This document shows positions 34,587-41,739 of a stretch of DNA of 64,000 bases, piece by piece. The stretch is taken from assembly GCF_029537485.1 (NCBI RefSeq), contig NZ_JARPUS010000006.1, positions 186,001-250,000 of the forward strand, given 5' to 3'. This stretch comes from Pseudomonas sp. GOM6. GTDB lineage: Bacteria > Pseudomonadota > Gammaproteobacteria > Pseudomonadales > Pseudomonadaceae. Made by a program: the position numbers and the translations under genes. The notes under the pieces are model-generated. The model did no database searches. It worked only from the letters and a program-made list of their open reading frames with translations, and was not told where the DNA came from. The stretch's first letter is position 1. Every line of letters begins with the position of its first letter.

Positions 34587-34996
34587 TGCTTCACCCCCAG
34601 GCGCTGCTTGGCCAGATCAAAGCGGGCTTGATCCTCTGCGCTCAGGTGACAGCCCTGCATCTGAATCGAAAGGCCGATCTGGTAGACAGTGCGCTCATGC
34701 TCGACAGCGGCCTTGCTCGGGCCTTGGCGCGGCTTCGACTCCCCTGGGAACAGATCACGTAGCTCCAGACCGATGGCCGCCGTGATCTCAGCAGTCGTGC
34801 AGCCAGCCCAGCAGTGCAGCAGCACCTTGCCGTCATCTGCCTCACGGATGCTCAAGCTGGGGGCTTTGTCGTTATGCCCTGGGCAGCACGCACTCCACTT
34901 CCCGACACCGCTCTGCTTAACCTTGTCCAGCCTACCCAGCACTTTCTCCAGGCAAGCCGAGCCCGTCAGCGCAGAAGCGCTGAACTTCATAGTCAT
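34583..34996 (-). CDS. CHC2 zinc-finger primase-like protein
   Basis: The 137-residue protein carries a primase-type zinc finger: CCPGHNDKAPSLSIREADDG then KVLLHCWAGCTT (about 37-68), giving C-x2-H...C-x2-C. The pattern CPGH...SL.i......hC.aGC is typical of phage and plasmid primases of the P4/CHC2 group. The rest is a short helical tail. The gene overlaps the DUF3987 gene (ATGA), suggesting co-translation. With the DUF3987 product it probably primes replication of the excised element. Confidence 0.82.
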   Translation of the reverse strand: MTMKFSASALTGSACLEKVLGRLDKVKQSGVGKWSACCPGHNDKAPSLSIREADDGKVLLHCWAGCTTAEITAAIGLELRDLFPGESKPRQGPSKAAVEHERTVYQIGLSIQMQGCHLSAEDQARFDLAKQRLGVKQ

Positions 34997-35001
34997 AGTG
35001 A

Positions 35002-35187
35002 TTACTCCGTGGCTTTGGCGCTGTTGGTCTGCCGAAGCACCTGCTCAGAACGAGCGGTCACGTGGCCGATCAGGACGTTGGCCGGGTAGGCCAACACGTG
35101 GCTCCACAAGCTGGAGTCGCGGGTATCATTAGGAGGCGTTTGATTCTTGGGGCTGGCCTGTTGGTCGGCCTTTTCTTTTTGGGTCAT
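35002..35187 (-). CDS. Small hypothetical protein of the backbone operon
   Basis: The 61-residue hydrophilic product starts MTQKEKADQQASPKNQTPPN and has no recognised motif. Its start overlaps the stop of the upstream AlpA-like gene (TAATG), and its stop is 5 bases before the zinc-finger gene. The tight packing supports it as real. Confidence 0.5.
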   Translation of the reverse strand: MTQKEKADQQASPKNQTPPNDTRDSSLWSHVLAYPANVLIGHVTARSEQVLRQTNSAKATE

Positions 35188-35456
35188 TAGGCCACCTCCC
35201 CCCGAAGTGCGATGCGTTTACGTACCCACTCCTGAACTTCGGCCAGAACCCAGCCGACAGGTGCACCGCGCGACACGCTATCGCTCAATGGCACCGGCTT
35301 GGGGAAGGTGGGGTCGTCTTTGAGACGCTTGTATACGGTGGGGCGCTTGAGGCCAGTCAGCGACTCCAGTTCCGGCATACGGATGATGACGGCGCAAGGG
35401 TCGAACTGGGGGATGACGGTATTAGCGGCCATGATTGGCTTGATGTTGCCGTTCAT
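35187..35456 (-). CDS. AlpA-like DNA-binding regulator, second copy
   Basis: The 89-residue product has an AlpA/MerR-like helix-turn-helix: VIIRMPELESLTGLKRPTVY followed by KRLKDDPTFPKPVPL. AlpA-family proteins activate integrase or excision in P4-like elements. ATG with complement 35454-35456 is chosen, and a later ATG gives an 81-residue product. The coding frame lies immediately after the other AlpA-like gene, so two related regulators are in tandem. Confidence 0.75.
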   Translation of the reverse strand: MNGNIKPIMAANTVIPQFDPCAVIIRMPELESLTGLKRPTVYKRLKDDPTFPKPVPLSDSVSRGAPVGWVLAEVQEWVRKRIALRGEVA

Positions 35457-35457
35457 C

Positions 35458-35682
35458 TTAAGCCACCTCACTACGGCTTTCGCTGATGCGGGCTTCACAC
35501 CAAGCCAACACCTCGGCTTCGATCCAGACAGATGACTTCGGCCCAAGCATGACTTGGCGGGGGAAGGTGCCAGCTGCAATGCGCCGGTACAGCTCGGACG
35601 TGGAAAGACTGGTGAAGTCCTTCACTTGTGCCAGCTTGATAAAGCGGCGGGGTGCTTGGGCCGGGGTGGTTTGCATTGCCAT
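35458..35682 (-). CDS. AlpA-like DNA-binding regulator, first copy
   Basis: The 74-residue protein starts MAMQTTPAQAPRRFIKLAQV. Its HTH reads KDFTSLSTSELYRRIAAGTF then PRQVMLGPKSSVWIEAEV, the phage-AlpA pattern. AAGGAGG lies 8 bases upstream of this start. It probably acts as excisionase or transcriptional activator of the element. It differs clearly from the second AlpA-like protein, so this is not a recent duplication. Confidence 0.82.
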   Translation of the reverse strand: MAMQTTPAQAPRRFIKLAQVKDFTSLSTSELYRRIAAGTFPRQVMLGPKSSVWIEAEVLAWCEARISESRSEVA

Positions 35683-35779
35683 CGTCTGCGCCTCCTTGGG
35701 CGGTGTGGGTAACGATGGCTGCAAGGTACGAGCGGATTTGCGGTTGCTCTACGGGGTTAAATCGCTTTTTTATCCCCGT

Positions 35780-36604
35780 CTAACCGTCCTCCGGCTGCCG
35801 GGCTGTGCCTTCTTGGTGTTTCATAAACGCTTCAAGCAAGCGCGCCTGTTTTTCCTCGGCCTCCGCAAGGCGGGCTTCTATATCTTTCTTCTGTTGCTCG
35901 CGCGCTACAGCGAATCGTTCAAGGTCGCGGCGAATTGTTGACACGTCTTTTTTCTGTTCGTCGGCAATGCTTTCGTATGCCCTTGTGGCGGTCATCCCCT
36001 CCTTTTCTGTCAGGACGCGAAACTGAAATCTGAGGCTAGTTAGATAGCGTTCGCGCTCAATCGGATTAGACGGTCTTCCGCGGCTAGGCTTTTTAATTCC
36101 AAGGGCCGGGATGCTGGCTTTTGCTTGCTCCCCTTCCGTTATTATTTTTTCCAAAAGCTCCCCGATAATTCTCCGGGGAATCGGTATGTCTCCTTGCAGT
36201 AATTTCGCGCAGACGAGCCAGTCTCCTACGCTAAATGCCTGTAAATCTTCTAACGCCTTAGCATGTGTTAACTCGGTTAGAACATGCTCTGCCCAGTCTT
36301 GGCCCGCGTCGCTATCGTCGTGATACCAGTTGTAGGCCTGAACGAATCTCAGCAAAGGGTTTTGAGGGCCTGACTTGTCTCTGTATGTTTGTAGGTCTTC
36401 GTCAGAGGGCTCGTCTCCCCTTTGTTTGGCAGCGTGGATTCTCGATAAAGCAGCAAGAAGGGCCGGATTAGAAGTGAGCAGGTTTGCGCCTGGCTCGGCC
36501 TCGGTCAGCTCTTGCCACGGAATAGATACATGCTTCTTGATCTTGAGGTGTGTATGTAAAAGCCATTCAAAATACTCAGGCGACCTCAACTGCTCATCGC
36601 TCAT
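35780..36604 (-). CDS. Hypothetical protein with C-terminal coiled coil
   Basis: The 274-residue product starts MSDEQLRSPEYFEWLLHTHL. A mostly helical body is followed by a likely DNA-binding region (KPSRGRPSNPIERERYLTSL; ATRAYESIADEQKKDVSTIR). The last 50 residues are a Glu/Lys-rich coiled coil (AVAREQQKKDIEARLAEAEE). The segment ATRAYESIADEQKKDVSTIRR may be an HTH. GGGAGG precedes the ATG. The gene is AT-richer than its neighbours. It sits between integrase and AlpA genes. I do not recognise the family. Confidence 0.6.
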   Translation of the reverse strand: MSDEQLRSPEYFEWLLHTHLKIKKHVSIPWQELTEAEPGANLLTSNPALLAALSRIHAAKQRGDEPSDEDLQTYRDKSGPQNPLLRFVQAYNWYHDDSDAGQDWAEHVLTELTHAKALEDLQAFSVGDWLVCAKLLQGDIPIPRRIIGELLEKIITEGEQAKASIPALGIKKPSRGRPSNPIERERYLTSLRFQFRVLTEKEGMTATRAYESIADEQKKDVSTIRRDLERFAVAREQQKKDIEARLAEAEEKQARLLEAFMKHQEGTARQPEDG

Positions 36605-36720
36605 GCGCTACGCCCTCCCAGGCGCTCCCACGATCTAAATAGATCGGCCAGCCAGGCAGGTGGGAAGTCTGCTTTTCGCCCCGCAGGGCTAGGCTGGCCG
36701 TTGCTCTTGCGGGGAAGGGA

Positions 36721-37956
36721 TTACGCCTGCTTGCCAAAATCCACGGCGACCACGTTGTCGCACTCCAGGTCGTCCAAATGGTCGGCATACCACTGCATCA
36801 TGGTACGGCGCTGCTCCAAGTAGATGGCCTTGTTGTAGACACCGGCCACGCCATCCTCAACATGGGATAGCTGGGCCTCTACATGCTCCTTGGCAAAGCC
36901 ATGCTCGCGCAGGGTGGTGGAAGCGATATGGCGGAAGCCGTGGCCGGTCTGCCGACCGGCGTAACCCATGCGACGCAAGGCCATGTTGAAAGCCATGTTA
37001 CTGCGCGGTTTGGTTCGACTGCTGCGACCAGGGAACAGCAGAGGGTAGGCGCCGGTCAGGGTGTGCAGTTGCTCCAACGCTTCGAGCGCCTGGCTGGAGA
37101 GTGGCACCAGGTGCGTCCGGCGTTTCTTCATTCGCTCAGCTGGTATCGACCACAAGCCAGCCTTGAGGTCGAACTCATCCCAGCGCGCTTCACGCAGTTC
37201 ACTGGGGCGCACGCCTGTGAGCATCAGCAGACGCAGACCAAGGCGCAGATCATGTGCATGGGGGTAAGCAGCAATGGCACGCAGTAGGGTGGGCAATTCC
37301 TTCGCCGTAACGTGGGCATAGTTCTCGGCTGGCTTGGATTGCAGGAAGCGACTCAGCCCCTCAATGGGGTTATGCACTGCGCGGCCAGTGACACGGGCCA
37401 GGTCATACACCTCTTTGCAGGAGCGGCGCACCCGGCCCATCTGCTCGATGATGCCCTTCTGTTCCATACCCTTGAAGAAGTCCATCCACTCGATGGGCAA
37501 AATCTCGGTGTACAAGCGGGAGCCAAACACTGGAAAGACATGTAACTCCAGAGCGCCGATAGTGCGCTTGGCCGTGGTCGGCGCCCAGCCGGCCACCCGA
37601 ATCTCTATCCACTCCCTGGCCAGAGCCTCGAAGGTGCTGTTGGCAGCCATTAGGTCAGCAGCCTTGCGGGCCTGCTTACTTACGATGGGGTTCTTACCGT
37701 TCGCCAGGTCACCGCGCAGCTCGGCAGCTTTCTGCCTGGCAGCCGATCCGCTCACCTCGGGGTAACTGCCCAGGCCGAGCCACGACCACTTGCCGTCCGG
37801 TTTCTTGTAGCGGAAGTTCCAAGACTTCTGGCCATTGGGCTTGACCCGAAAGTACAGCCCGCCGCCATCCAGCTCCCGGTAGGGTGCGCTCTCCGGCTCC
37901 AGGCCAGCCAGGGCGGTATCTGCCAGGGGGCGACGCTTGATTTCGCTGCGCTTCAT
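36721..37956 (-). CDS. int: P4-type tyrosine integrase
   Basis: The 411-residue tyrosine recombinase has an N-terminal DUF4102 arm-binding domain (RRPLADTALAGLEPESAPYR; YFRVKPNGQKSWNFRYKKPD). The middle core-binding domain precedes the catalytic domain, with Arg in LTGVRPSELREARW, HxxR in HGFRHIASTTLREHG and a C-terminal Tyr in VYNKAIYLEQRR. It is intact. It lies 166 bases inside the tRNA-Arg 3' end and reads away from it, the standard arrangement for integration into a tRNA gene. Three GGTGTACA motifs lie in its promoter (37960-38007), so integrase may bind and repress its own promoter. Confidence 0.95.
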   Translation of the reverse strand: MKRSEIKRRPLADTALAGLEPESAPYRELDGGGLYFRVKPNGQKSWNFRYKKPDGKWSWLGLGSYPEVSGSAARQKAAELRGDLANGKNPIVSKQARKAADLMAANSTFEALAREWIEIRVAGWAPTTAKRTIGALELHVFPVFGSRLYTEILPIEWMDFFKGMEQKGIIEQMGRVRRSCKEVYDLARVTGRAVHNPIEGLSRFLQSKPAENYAHVTAKELPTLLRAIAAYPHAHDLRLGLRLLMLTGVRPSELREARWDEFDLKAGLWSIPAERMKKRRTHLVPLSSQALEALEQLHTLTGAYPLLFPGRSSRTKPRSNMAFNMALRRMGYAGRQTGHGFRHIASTTLREHGFAKEHVEAQLSHVEDGVAGVYNKAIYLEQRRTMMQWYADHLDDLECDNVVAVDFGKQA

Positions 37957-37985
37957 GCTTGTACACCACCGGTTCTAATTTTCAT

Positions 37986-38012
37986 CAGGTGTACACGCTG
38001 GTGTACACGGAG
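37986..38012 (+). repeat. Right copy of the island-end direct repeat
   Basis: CAGGTGTACACGCTGGTGTA followed by CACGGAG is the counterpart of 17247-17273 with 3 mismatches. A third GGTGTACA lies inverted at 37960-37967. These are probable integrase arm sites overlapping the int promoter. Confidence 0.75.
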
Positions 38013-38054
38013 GTCAAGCATAGGGGTAGATAAGAAGATACAGCCATAAACAAG

Positions 38055-38078
38055 AAAGCCCGCACAGGGCGGGCTTTT
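38055..38078 (-). terminator. Hairpin downstream of tRNA-Arg
   Basis: AAAGCCCGC/GCGGGCTTT with a 5-base loop has A/T runs on both sides. It reads as an intrinsic terminator in either direction and probably ends the tRNA transcript. Confidence 0.75.
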
Positions 38079-38122
38079 CAGGGTATTCCGTAGACTGCTA
38101 GAGACAACGGTAAACAGCTATC

Positions 38123-38199
38123 TGGCGCATCCGGCGGGATTCGAACCCACGACCCCTGCCTTCGGAGGGCAGTACTCTATCCAGCTGAGCTACGGATGC
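38123..38199 (-). tRNA. tRNA-Arg (anticodon CCG)
   Basis: This is a 77-base cloverleaf read on the minus strand. The acceptor GCATCCG/CGGATGC pairs with discriminator G and encoded CCA. The D-arm is GCTC-AGCTGGATA-GAGT, the anticodon arm is CTGCC-CTCCGAA-GGCAG (anticodon CCG, codon CGG), and the T-arm holds GGTTCGAATCC. Its 3' end abuts the integrase side of the island and is the likely attachment site. Confidence 0.95.
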
Positions 38200-38254
38200 G
38201 TTGCGGGGCGCAATCATACGCATCCGCCTCGCGGGCGTCCATGCGGGCGGTCGA

Positions 38255-38419
38255 TTACAGCTCTTGCATGTCGAAGTCGGCCTTGCTCACCCCGCAGTCG
38301 GGGCACAGCCAGTCATCCGGCACCTCGGTCCAGGGCGTGCCGGCAGGAATGCCGTCGTCGGGCCAGCCATGGCGCTCGTCGTAGATCAGGCCGCAGACCA
38401 CGCAGATCCAGGTTTTCAT
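38255..38419 (-). CDS. Rubredoxin
   Basis: The 54-residue protein binds one iron through two knuckles, CVVCG (near residue 6) and CPDCG (near 39), in the typical context [15 protein letters not shown] and DDWLCPDCG. It is a one-electron carrier. It is translationally coupled to the NAD(P)H dehydrogenase gene upstream (ATGA overlap) and lies in the same direction as a membrane desaturase gene. It therefore likely carries electrons to that non-haem di-iron enzyme. Confidence 0.95.
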   Translation of the reverse strand: MKTWICVVCGLIYDERHGWPDDGIPAGTPWTEVPDDWLCPDCGVSKADFDMQEL

Positions 38420-39135
38420 GCCGGAACCTCCTGCTTGAGCGGGCGCAGCCCCTTGTCGAAATCGGCCAGCGTAGGGAAGGTCAGCGGTTCGACGAATTCC
38501 AACTGCAGCAGGTAATCGCCGTAGCGCCGCAGGATGTCTTCGCGCGCCTCCTGGCTGATGTAGGGCACGTGGTAGGCGGCGAAGGGCGGCAGCACGCTCA
38601 TGCCGACATAGGCCAGGGTGCCGCGCTGCAGGGGACGCAGCATGGGCTCCCAATCGCCGTGCACGGCGTCTTCGTCGGCGAACATGTGCTGTTGGCCGCC
38701 GAGGGTGAAGCTGAGCAGCGCACGCTTGCCGGCCAGGCCGCCGCGGTCATAGAAGCGCAGGCCGCCGTAGCAGGTGCCGGAGACCAGCACGCGATCGATC
38801 CAGCCCTTGAGGATGGCCGGCACCGAGCACCAGAACAGCGGAAAGTTGAAGATCACCAGGTCGGCCCACAACAGCTTGTCCAGTTCGGCAGCGATGTCCG
38901 CGGCGATTTCGCCGCGCTTGACCGCCTCGCGCTGCTCCAGGGCGTAGACCAGGTAATCCGGGTTGCTGCGCTGGGCGAAGTCGGCTGCCGAAGCCACCGG
39001 GTTCCACTGCATGGCATACAGGTCGGAAACCTGTACCTGATGGCCGAGGCCCTCCAGGGTGACGACGGCCAGGTCCTTCATGGCGGTGCAGAAGGATTGT
39101 GGCTCGGGATGAGCATGAACGATCAGGATATTCAT
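38416..39135 (-). CDS. NAD(P)H dehydrogenase (quinone), flavodoxin-like fold
   Basis: The 239-residue flavoprotein of the NQO1/KefF/Flavodoxin_2 family has [20 protein letters not shown] (FMN/FAD phosphate loop), [20 protein letters not shown] and [11 protein letters not shown]. The start at 39135 is the conserved [12 protein letters not shown]. The frame upstream is not conserved-looking. The gene lies between the desaturase and rubredoxin genes, overlapping the latter by 4 bases. It may feed electrons from NAD(P)H to rubredoxin, though quinone reduction is the family norm. Confidence 0.88.
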   Translation of the reverse strand: MNILIVHAHPEPQSFCTAMKDLAVVTLEGLGHQVQVSDLYAMQWNPVASAADFAQRSNPDYLVYALEQREAVKRGEIAADIAAELDKLLWADLVIFNFPLFWCSVPAILKGWIDRVLVSGTCYGGLRFYDRGGLAGKRALLSFTLGGQQHMFADEDAVHGDWEPMLRPLQRGTLAYVGMSVLPPFAAYHVPYISQEAREDILRRYGDYLLQLEFVEPLTFPTLADFDKGLRPLKQEVPA

Positions 39136-39204
39136 CGAAACTTCCAAACAACGCGGGGCCCACAGGCCCCGTAGACGCCCCGGCAAAAGGGCGGATGAAG
39201 AGCA

Positions 39205-40260
39205 TCAGGCGGTTTGCTGCACGGGCGCGGCGGCCGGCTTGTCCTGCTCGTCCCAGCGGTTGGCGCGGGCGAAGGTGCCGAAGTCGTTGAAGCGCACGCC
39301 CATCTCGCGCATCACCTTGTGCGCCACCGGCGCGGTCATCTGGCGCAGGTAGAAGGGTTCCTTGACCACAAAGTGGTGGATACCGTGGGTGCTGCCGAAG
39401 TTGAAGCAAAACGCCTGCAGTGGCCACAGCCACCAGGGGTTGAGCACCTGGGTCTGCTGGATCACGTTGCCCAGCTCGACGTCACCGTAGTAGTGCATGT
39501 TGGAGCTGATGAAGTGCAGGCAGAAGGTGCGCAGCACATTGGGGCCAACCAACACCACCACGGCAAAAGTGATGACATCCATGACGGCCAGCGTGGCGGC
39601 CGACCAGGCGATCGGCGCGCCGGCAGCGGTCGCGACGAAGTCGATCAGGTGGAAACCGAGGAACAGGTACCAGACGCTCCAGTTGATCAGCCCCAGCGGC
39701 GCATAGCCCACCAGCGTGCGCGTGACGATCATCTTGCGCCGCTCCCAGGTCGGCGCCCGCAGCAGGCGGATAAACGAAGACATCATGTTGTCGCCGACCA
39801 TCAGCAGGCGGGCGAAGCCCCAGGGCTCGCCGTTGGTGATGGCGCGTTCTTCGAGATCGGTCTCGGTGCCGGACACCTTGTGATGGTTGAGGTGCAGATT
39901 ACGGCGAATCCACGGATTGATGGTGCTCGGCCGCGCCAGCCACACCAGGCCCATCATCAGGTTGTGCGGCACACGCTGCTTGCGGAAGTACATGGAGTGG
40001 ATCAGGTCATGCTCCAGCTCGTGGGTCAGCGAGGCGAAGAAGGCGTTGAGCAGCAGGCAGACCCACCAGGCCATCGTGCCCTCGGCGTAGAGCCAGGCGC
40101 TGCCGAGCATACCGGCCAGGGCGAAGGCCAGGATACCGGCGCCGATGGCGTCCTGGTGCTGCAGGATCGGGTAGCGCTCGCGCAGCTCGTTGCCACGGGC
40201 CATCACCACGGCGCGGATATGCGCCGAACGTTCTTGGTGGGTTGCAGGAGTCGGGGTCAT
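39205..40260 (-). CDS. Membrane fatty-acid desaturase / hydroxylase family protein
   Basis: The 351-residue integral membrane di-iron enzyme shows three histidine clusters: HELEHDLIH, HLNHH and HGIHH, with HYYG nearby. Four to five hydrophobic segments are present. The histidine boxes and topology define the desaturase/alkane-hydroxylase superfamily. The specific substrate (acyl chain position, or another lipid) cannot be read. ATG 40260 is preceded by AGAGGA. It forms a set with the downstream NAD(P)H dehydrogenase and rubredoxin genes, a plausible electron supply, and is divergent from an AraC-type regulator. Confidence 0.85.
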   Translation of the reverse strand: MTPTPATHQERSAHIRAVVMARGNELRERYPILQHQDAIGAGILAFALAGMLGSAWLYAEGTMAWWVCLLLNAFFASLTHELEHDLIHSMYFRKQRVPHNLMMGLVWLARPSTINPWIRRNLHLNHHKVSGTETDLEERAITNGEPWGFARLLMVGDNMMSSFIRLLRAPTWERRKMIVTRTLVGYAPLGLINWSVWYLFLGFHLIDFVATAAGAPIAWSAATLAVMDVITFAVVVLVGPNVLRTFCLHFISSNMHYYGDVELGNVIQQTQVLNPWWLWPLQAFCFNFGSTHGIHHFVVKEPFYLRQMTAPVAHKVMREMGVRFNDFGTFARANRWDEQDKPAAAPVQQTA

Positions 40261-40395
40261 GCACGCATCCTCTTGGCTCAGGCGCATCACGCAGCGCCAC
40301 GAATATCGAATTTGTTGTGCGGTGCAGCGTGCGCTCATGCGCCACCGGCCGCCTGACCCATGGCGCCAACCTGTTGACCGAGAATGCCAAGCTGC

Positions 40396-41406
40396 ATGAC
40401 TGAACCCACCACCCTGGCCAGCTGGACCCGCGCCCTGCGCCGCCAGCTCGATGCCCTTGGCCTGGACAGCGCCGCCCTGTGCGTCGAGGCGGGCCTCGAC
40501 CCCAGCCAGCTGGATGATCCCAATGCGCGCTACCCGCTGCGTGCCACCACCCGCCTGTGGCAACTGGCCGTGGCCGCCAGTGGCGATCCGGCACTGGGCC
40601 TGGGCACCTCGCGCCATGTCGCGCCGACCACCTTCCACGCCCTGGGCATGGCGGTGATGGCCAGCGGCAGCCTGCGCGAAGTGTTCGAGCGCATCGTGCG
40701 TTATCACCAAGTGGTCAGCGATGTACTGGTGCTGGAATTGCGCGACGTCGGCACCACCTGCGAATTCCACTTCCGCCTGCCGCCCGGCAGCACGCCGCCA
40801 GCGCCCGAAGCCATCGATGCCTTCGCCGCCATCTATGTGCGTACCTGTCGCAATCGCCTGGGTCGCGACTACGCGCCACTGGCCGTGCACCTGCGCCGCC
40901 CCGCCCCGGCCGACCCGCAACCCTGGCTGGACGTGTTCCGCGCCCCCGTGCACTTCGCCGCCGCCGCGGACATGCTGTGCTTCGCCCGCGACGACCTCGA
41001 CCGCCCCCTGGACGACGGCAACCCGGAGCTGGCCGCCCACAACGAGGCCGTGCTGCAGAAGCGCCTCGAAGCCCTGCAGCCGGATACCGTGGCCCGCCGC
41101 CTGCGCCGCGCCCTGGAACAGTGCCTGCCGAATGGCGAGCCCTCCGCCGAGGTCCTGGCCCACGGCCTGCACCTGAGCCTGCGCAGCCTGCAGCGCCACC
41201 TCAGCGAGGAAGGCAGCAGCTACGAACAGGTGCTGGCCGAGACCCGTCACGCTCTGGCTCTGCAGCATCTGCAGGCACTGGACTGCTCGATCAGCGAAGT
41301 CGCCTACCTGCTCGGTTTCGCCGACAGCAGCAGCTTCAGCCGTGCCTTCAAGCGCTGGAGCGGACAGAGCCCGAGCCAGTATCGCGACAACCTACGGACG
41401 AACTGA
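40396..41406 (+). CDS. AraC-family regulator divergent from the desaturase
   Basis: The 336-residue protein has an N-terminal Arabinose_bd-like domain (LDALGLDSAALCVEAGLDPS; FHALGMAVMASGSLREVFER). Its C-terminal AraC HTH pair (about 240-335) includes LSLRSLQRHLSEEGSSYEQV and VAYLLGFADSSSFSRAFKRW. This is the OruR/ArgR-like subgroup that senses small ligands. It is divergent from the desaturase gene with 135 bases between, so it probably regulates it. An ATG 12 bases upstream is an alternative start. Neither start has a strong ribosome site. Confidence 0.88.
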   Translation: MTEPTTLASWTRALRRQLDALGLDSAALCVEAGLDPSQLDDPNARYPLRATTRLWQLAVAASGDPALGLGTSRHVAPTTFHALGMAVMASGSLREVFERIVRYHQVVSDVLVLELRDVGTTCEFHFRLPPGSTPPAPEAIDAFAAIYVRTCRNRLGRDYAPLAVHLRRPAPADPQPWLDVFRAPVHFAAAADMLCFARDDLDRPLDDGNPELAAHNEAVLQKRLEALQPDTVARRLRRALEQCLPNGEPSAEVLAHGLHLSLRSLQRHLSEEGSSYEQVLAETRHALALQHLQALDCSISEVAYLLGFADSSSFSRAFKRWSGQSPSQYRDNLRTN

Positions 41407-41739
41407 ACGGCTGTAGCGCAGGTCGAACCCCACTACGTGGCATACCCCGGCATATCCGTTCTGAATATTGAACGAAAGTAATGCCAATGCCTGCTGCGTA
41501 GGCATGCAGGAGAGCCAGACAACCACTGGCGCCGCACTGCTTAGAAGGAATGCTCGGGCATACAACGGCCTGTTCAGTCTTTTTGATTATTTTGTTGATT
41601 TTATCGAACGTCACTCTTGCCCTTTGCCGACGCTGGCCCTAGCATTCGTTTGACATTTCAAACGCCGGGCTGAACAACCCACACAGCCCCCCTTTGCCAG
41701 ACCGTCCAACCTGTCGGCGCCGTGCACCAGGAGAACAAT
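41407..41739 (+). promoter_or_regulatory. gabD upstream region with perfect palindrome
   Basis: This gene-free region precedes gabD. AT-rich promoter-like DNA spans 41575-41610. A perfect palindrome CGTTTGA-CATT-TCAAACG (41647-41664) lies about 75 bases before the gabD start and is a candidate operator for a GABA-responsive regulator. No small gene is convincing here. Confidence 0.6.

Larger units (their letters stand above)
17175..38122. mobile_element. Integrated genomic island at tRNA-Arg(CCG), about 21 kb
   Basis: The island runs from just past the core terminator at 17139-17170 to the 3' end of tRNA-Arg at 38123. Evidence: a P4-type integrase gene lies immediately inside the right end and points away from the tRNA 3' end. 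A 27-bp direct repeat with GGTGTACA motifs occurs near both ends (17247-17273 and 37986-38012). The integrase side has an element backbone (AlpA-like regulators, split primase, DUF3987). The cargo is of restriction or defence type, and base composition is lower and patchy. The left boundary is approximate. I found no long exact copy of the tRNA end there, only a degenerate one (17174-17187 resembles 38123-38136). Confidence 0.85.

Noticed and set aside
39205..41268. Single minus-strand frame of 687 codons covering the desaturase and its upstream region
   Set aside because: Only 39205-40260 carries desaturase sequence. The rest is opposite the AraC gene and reads as a shadow. AGAGGA before 40260 fixes the start.
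41521..41545. Sigma-54 promoter upstream of gabD (TGGCGCC...TGCTT)
   Set aside because: The GG-GC spacing is one base short of the strict -24/-12 requirement.
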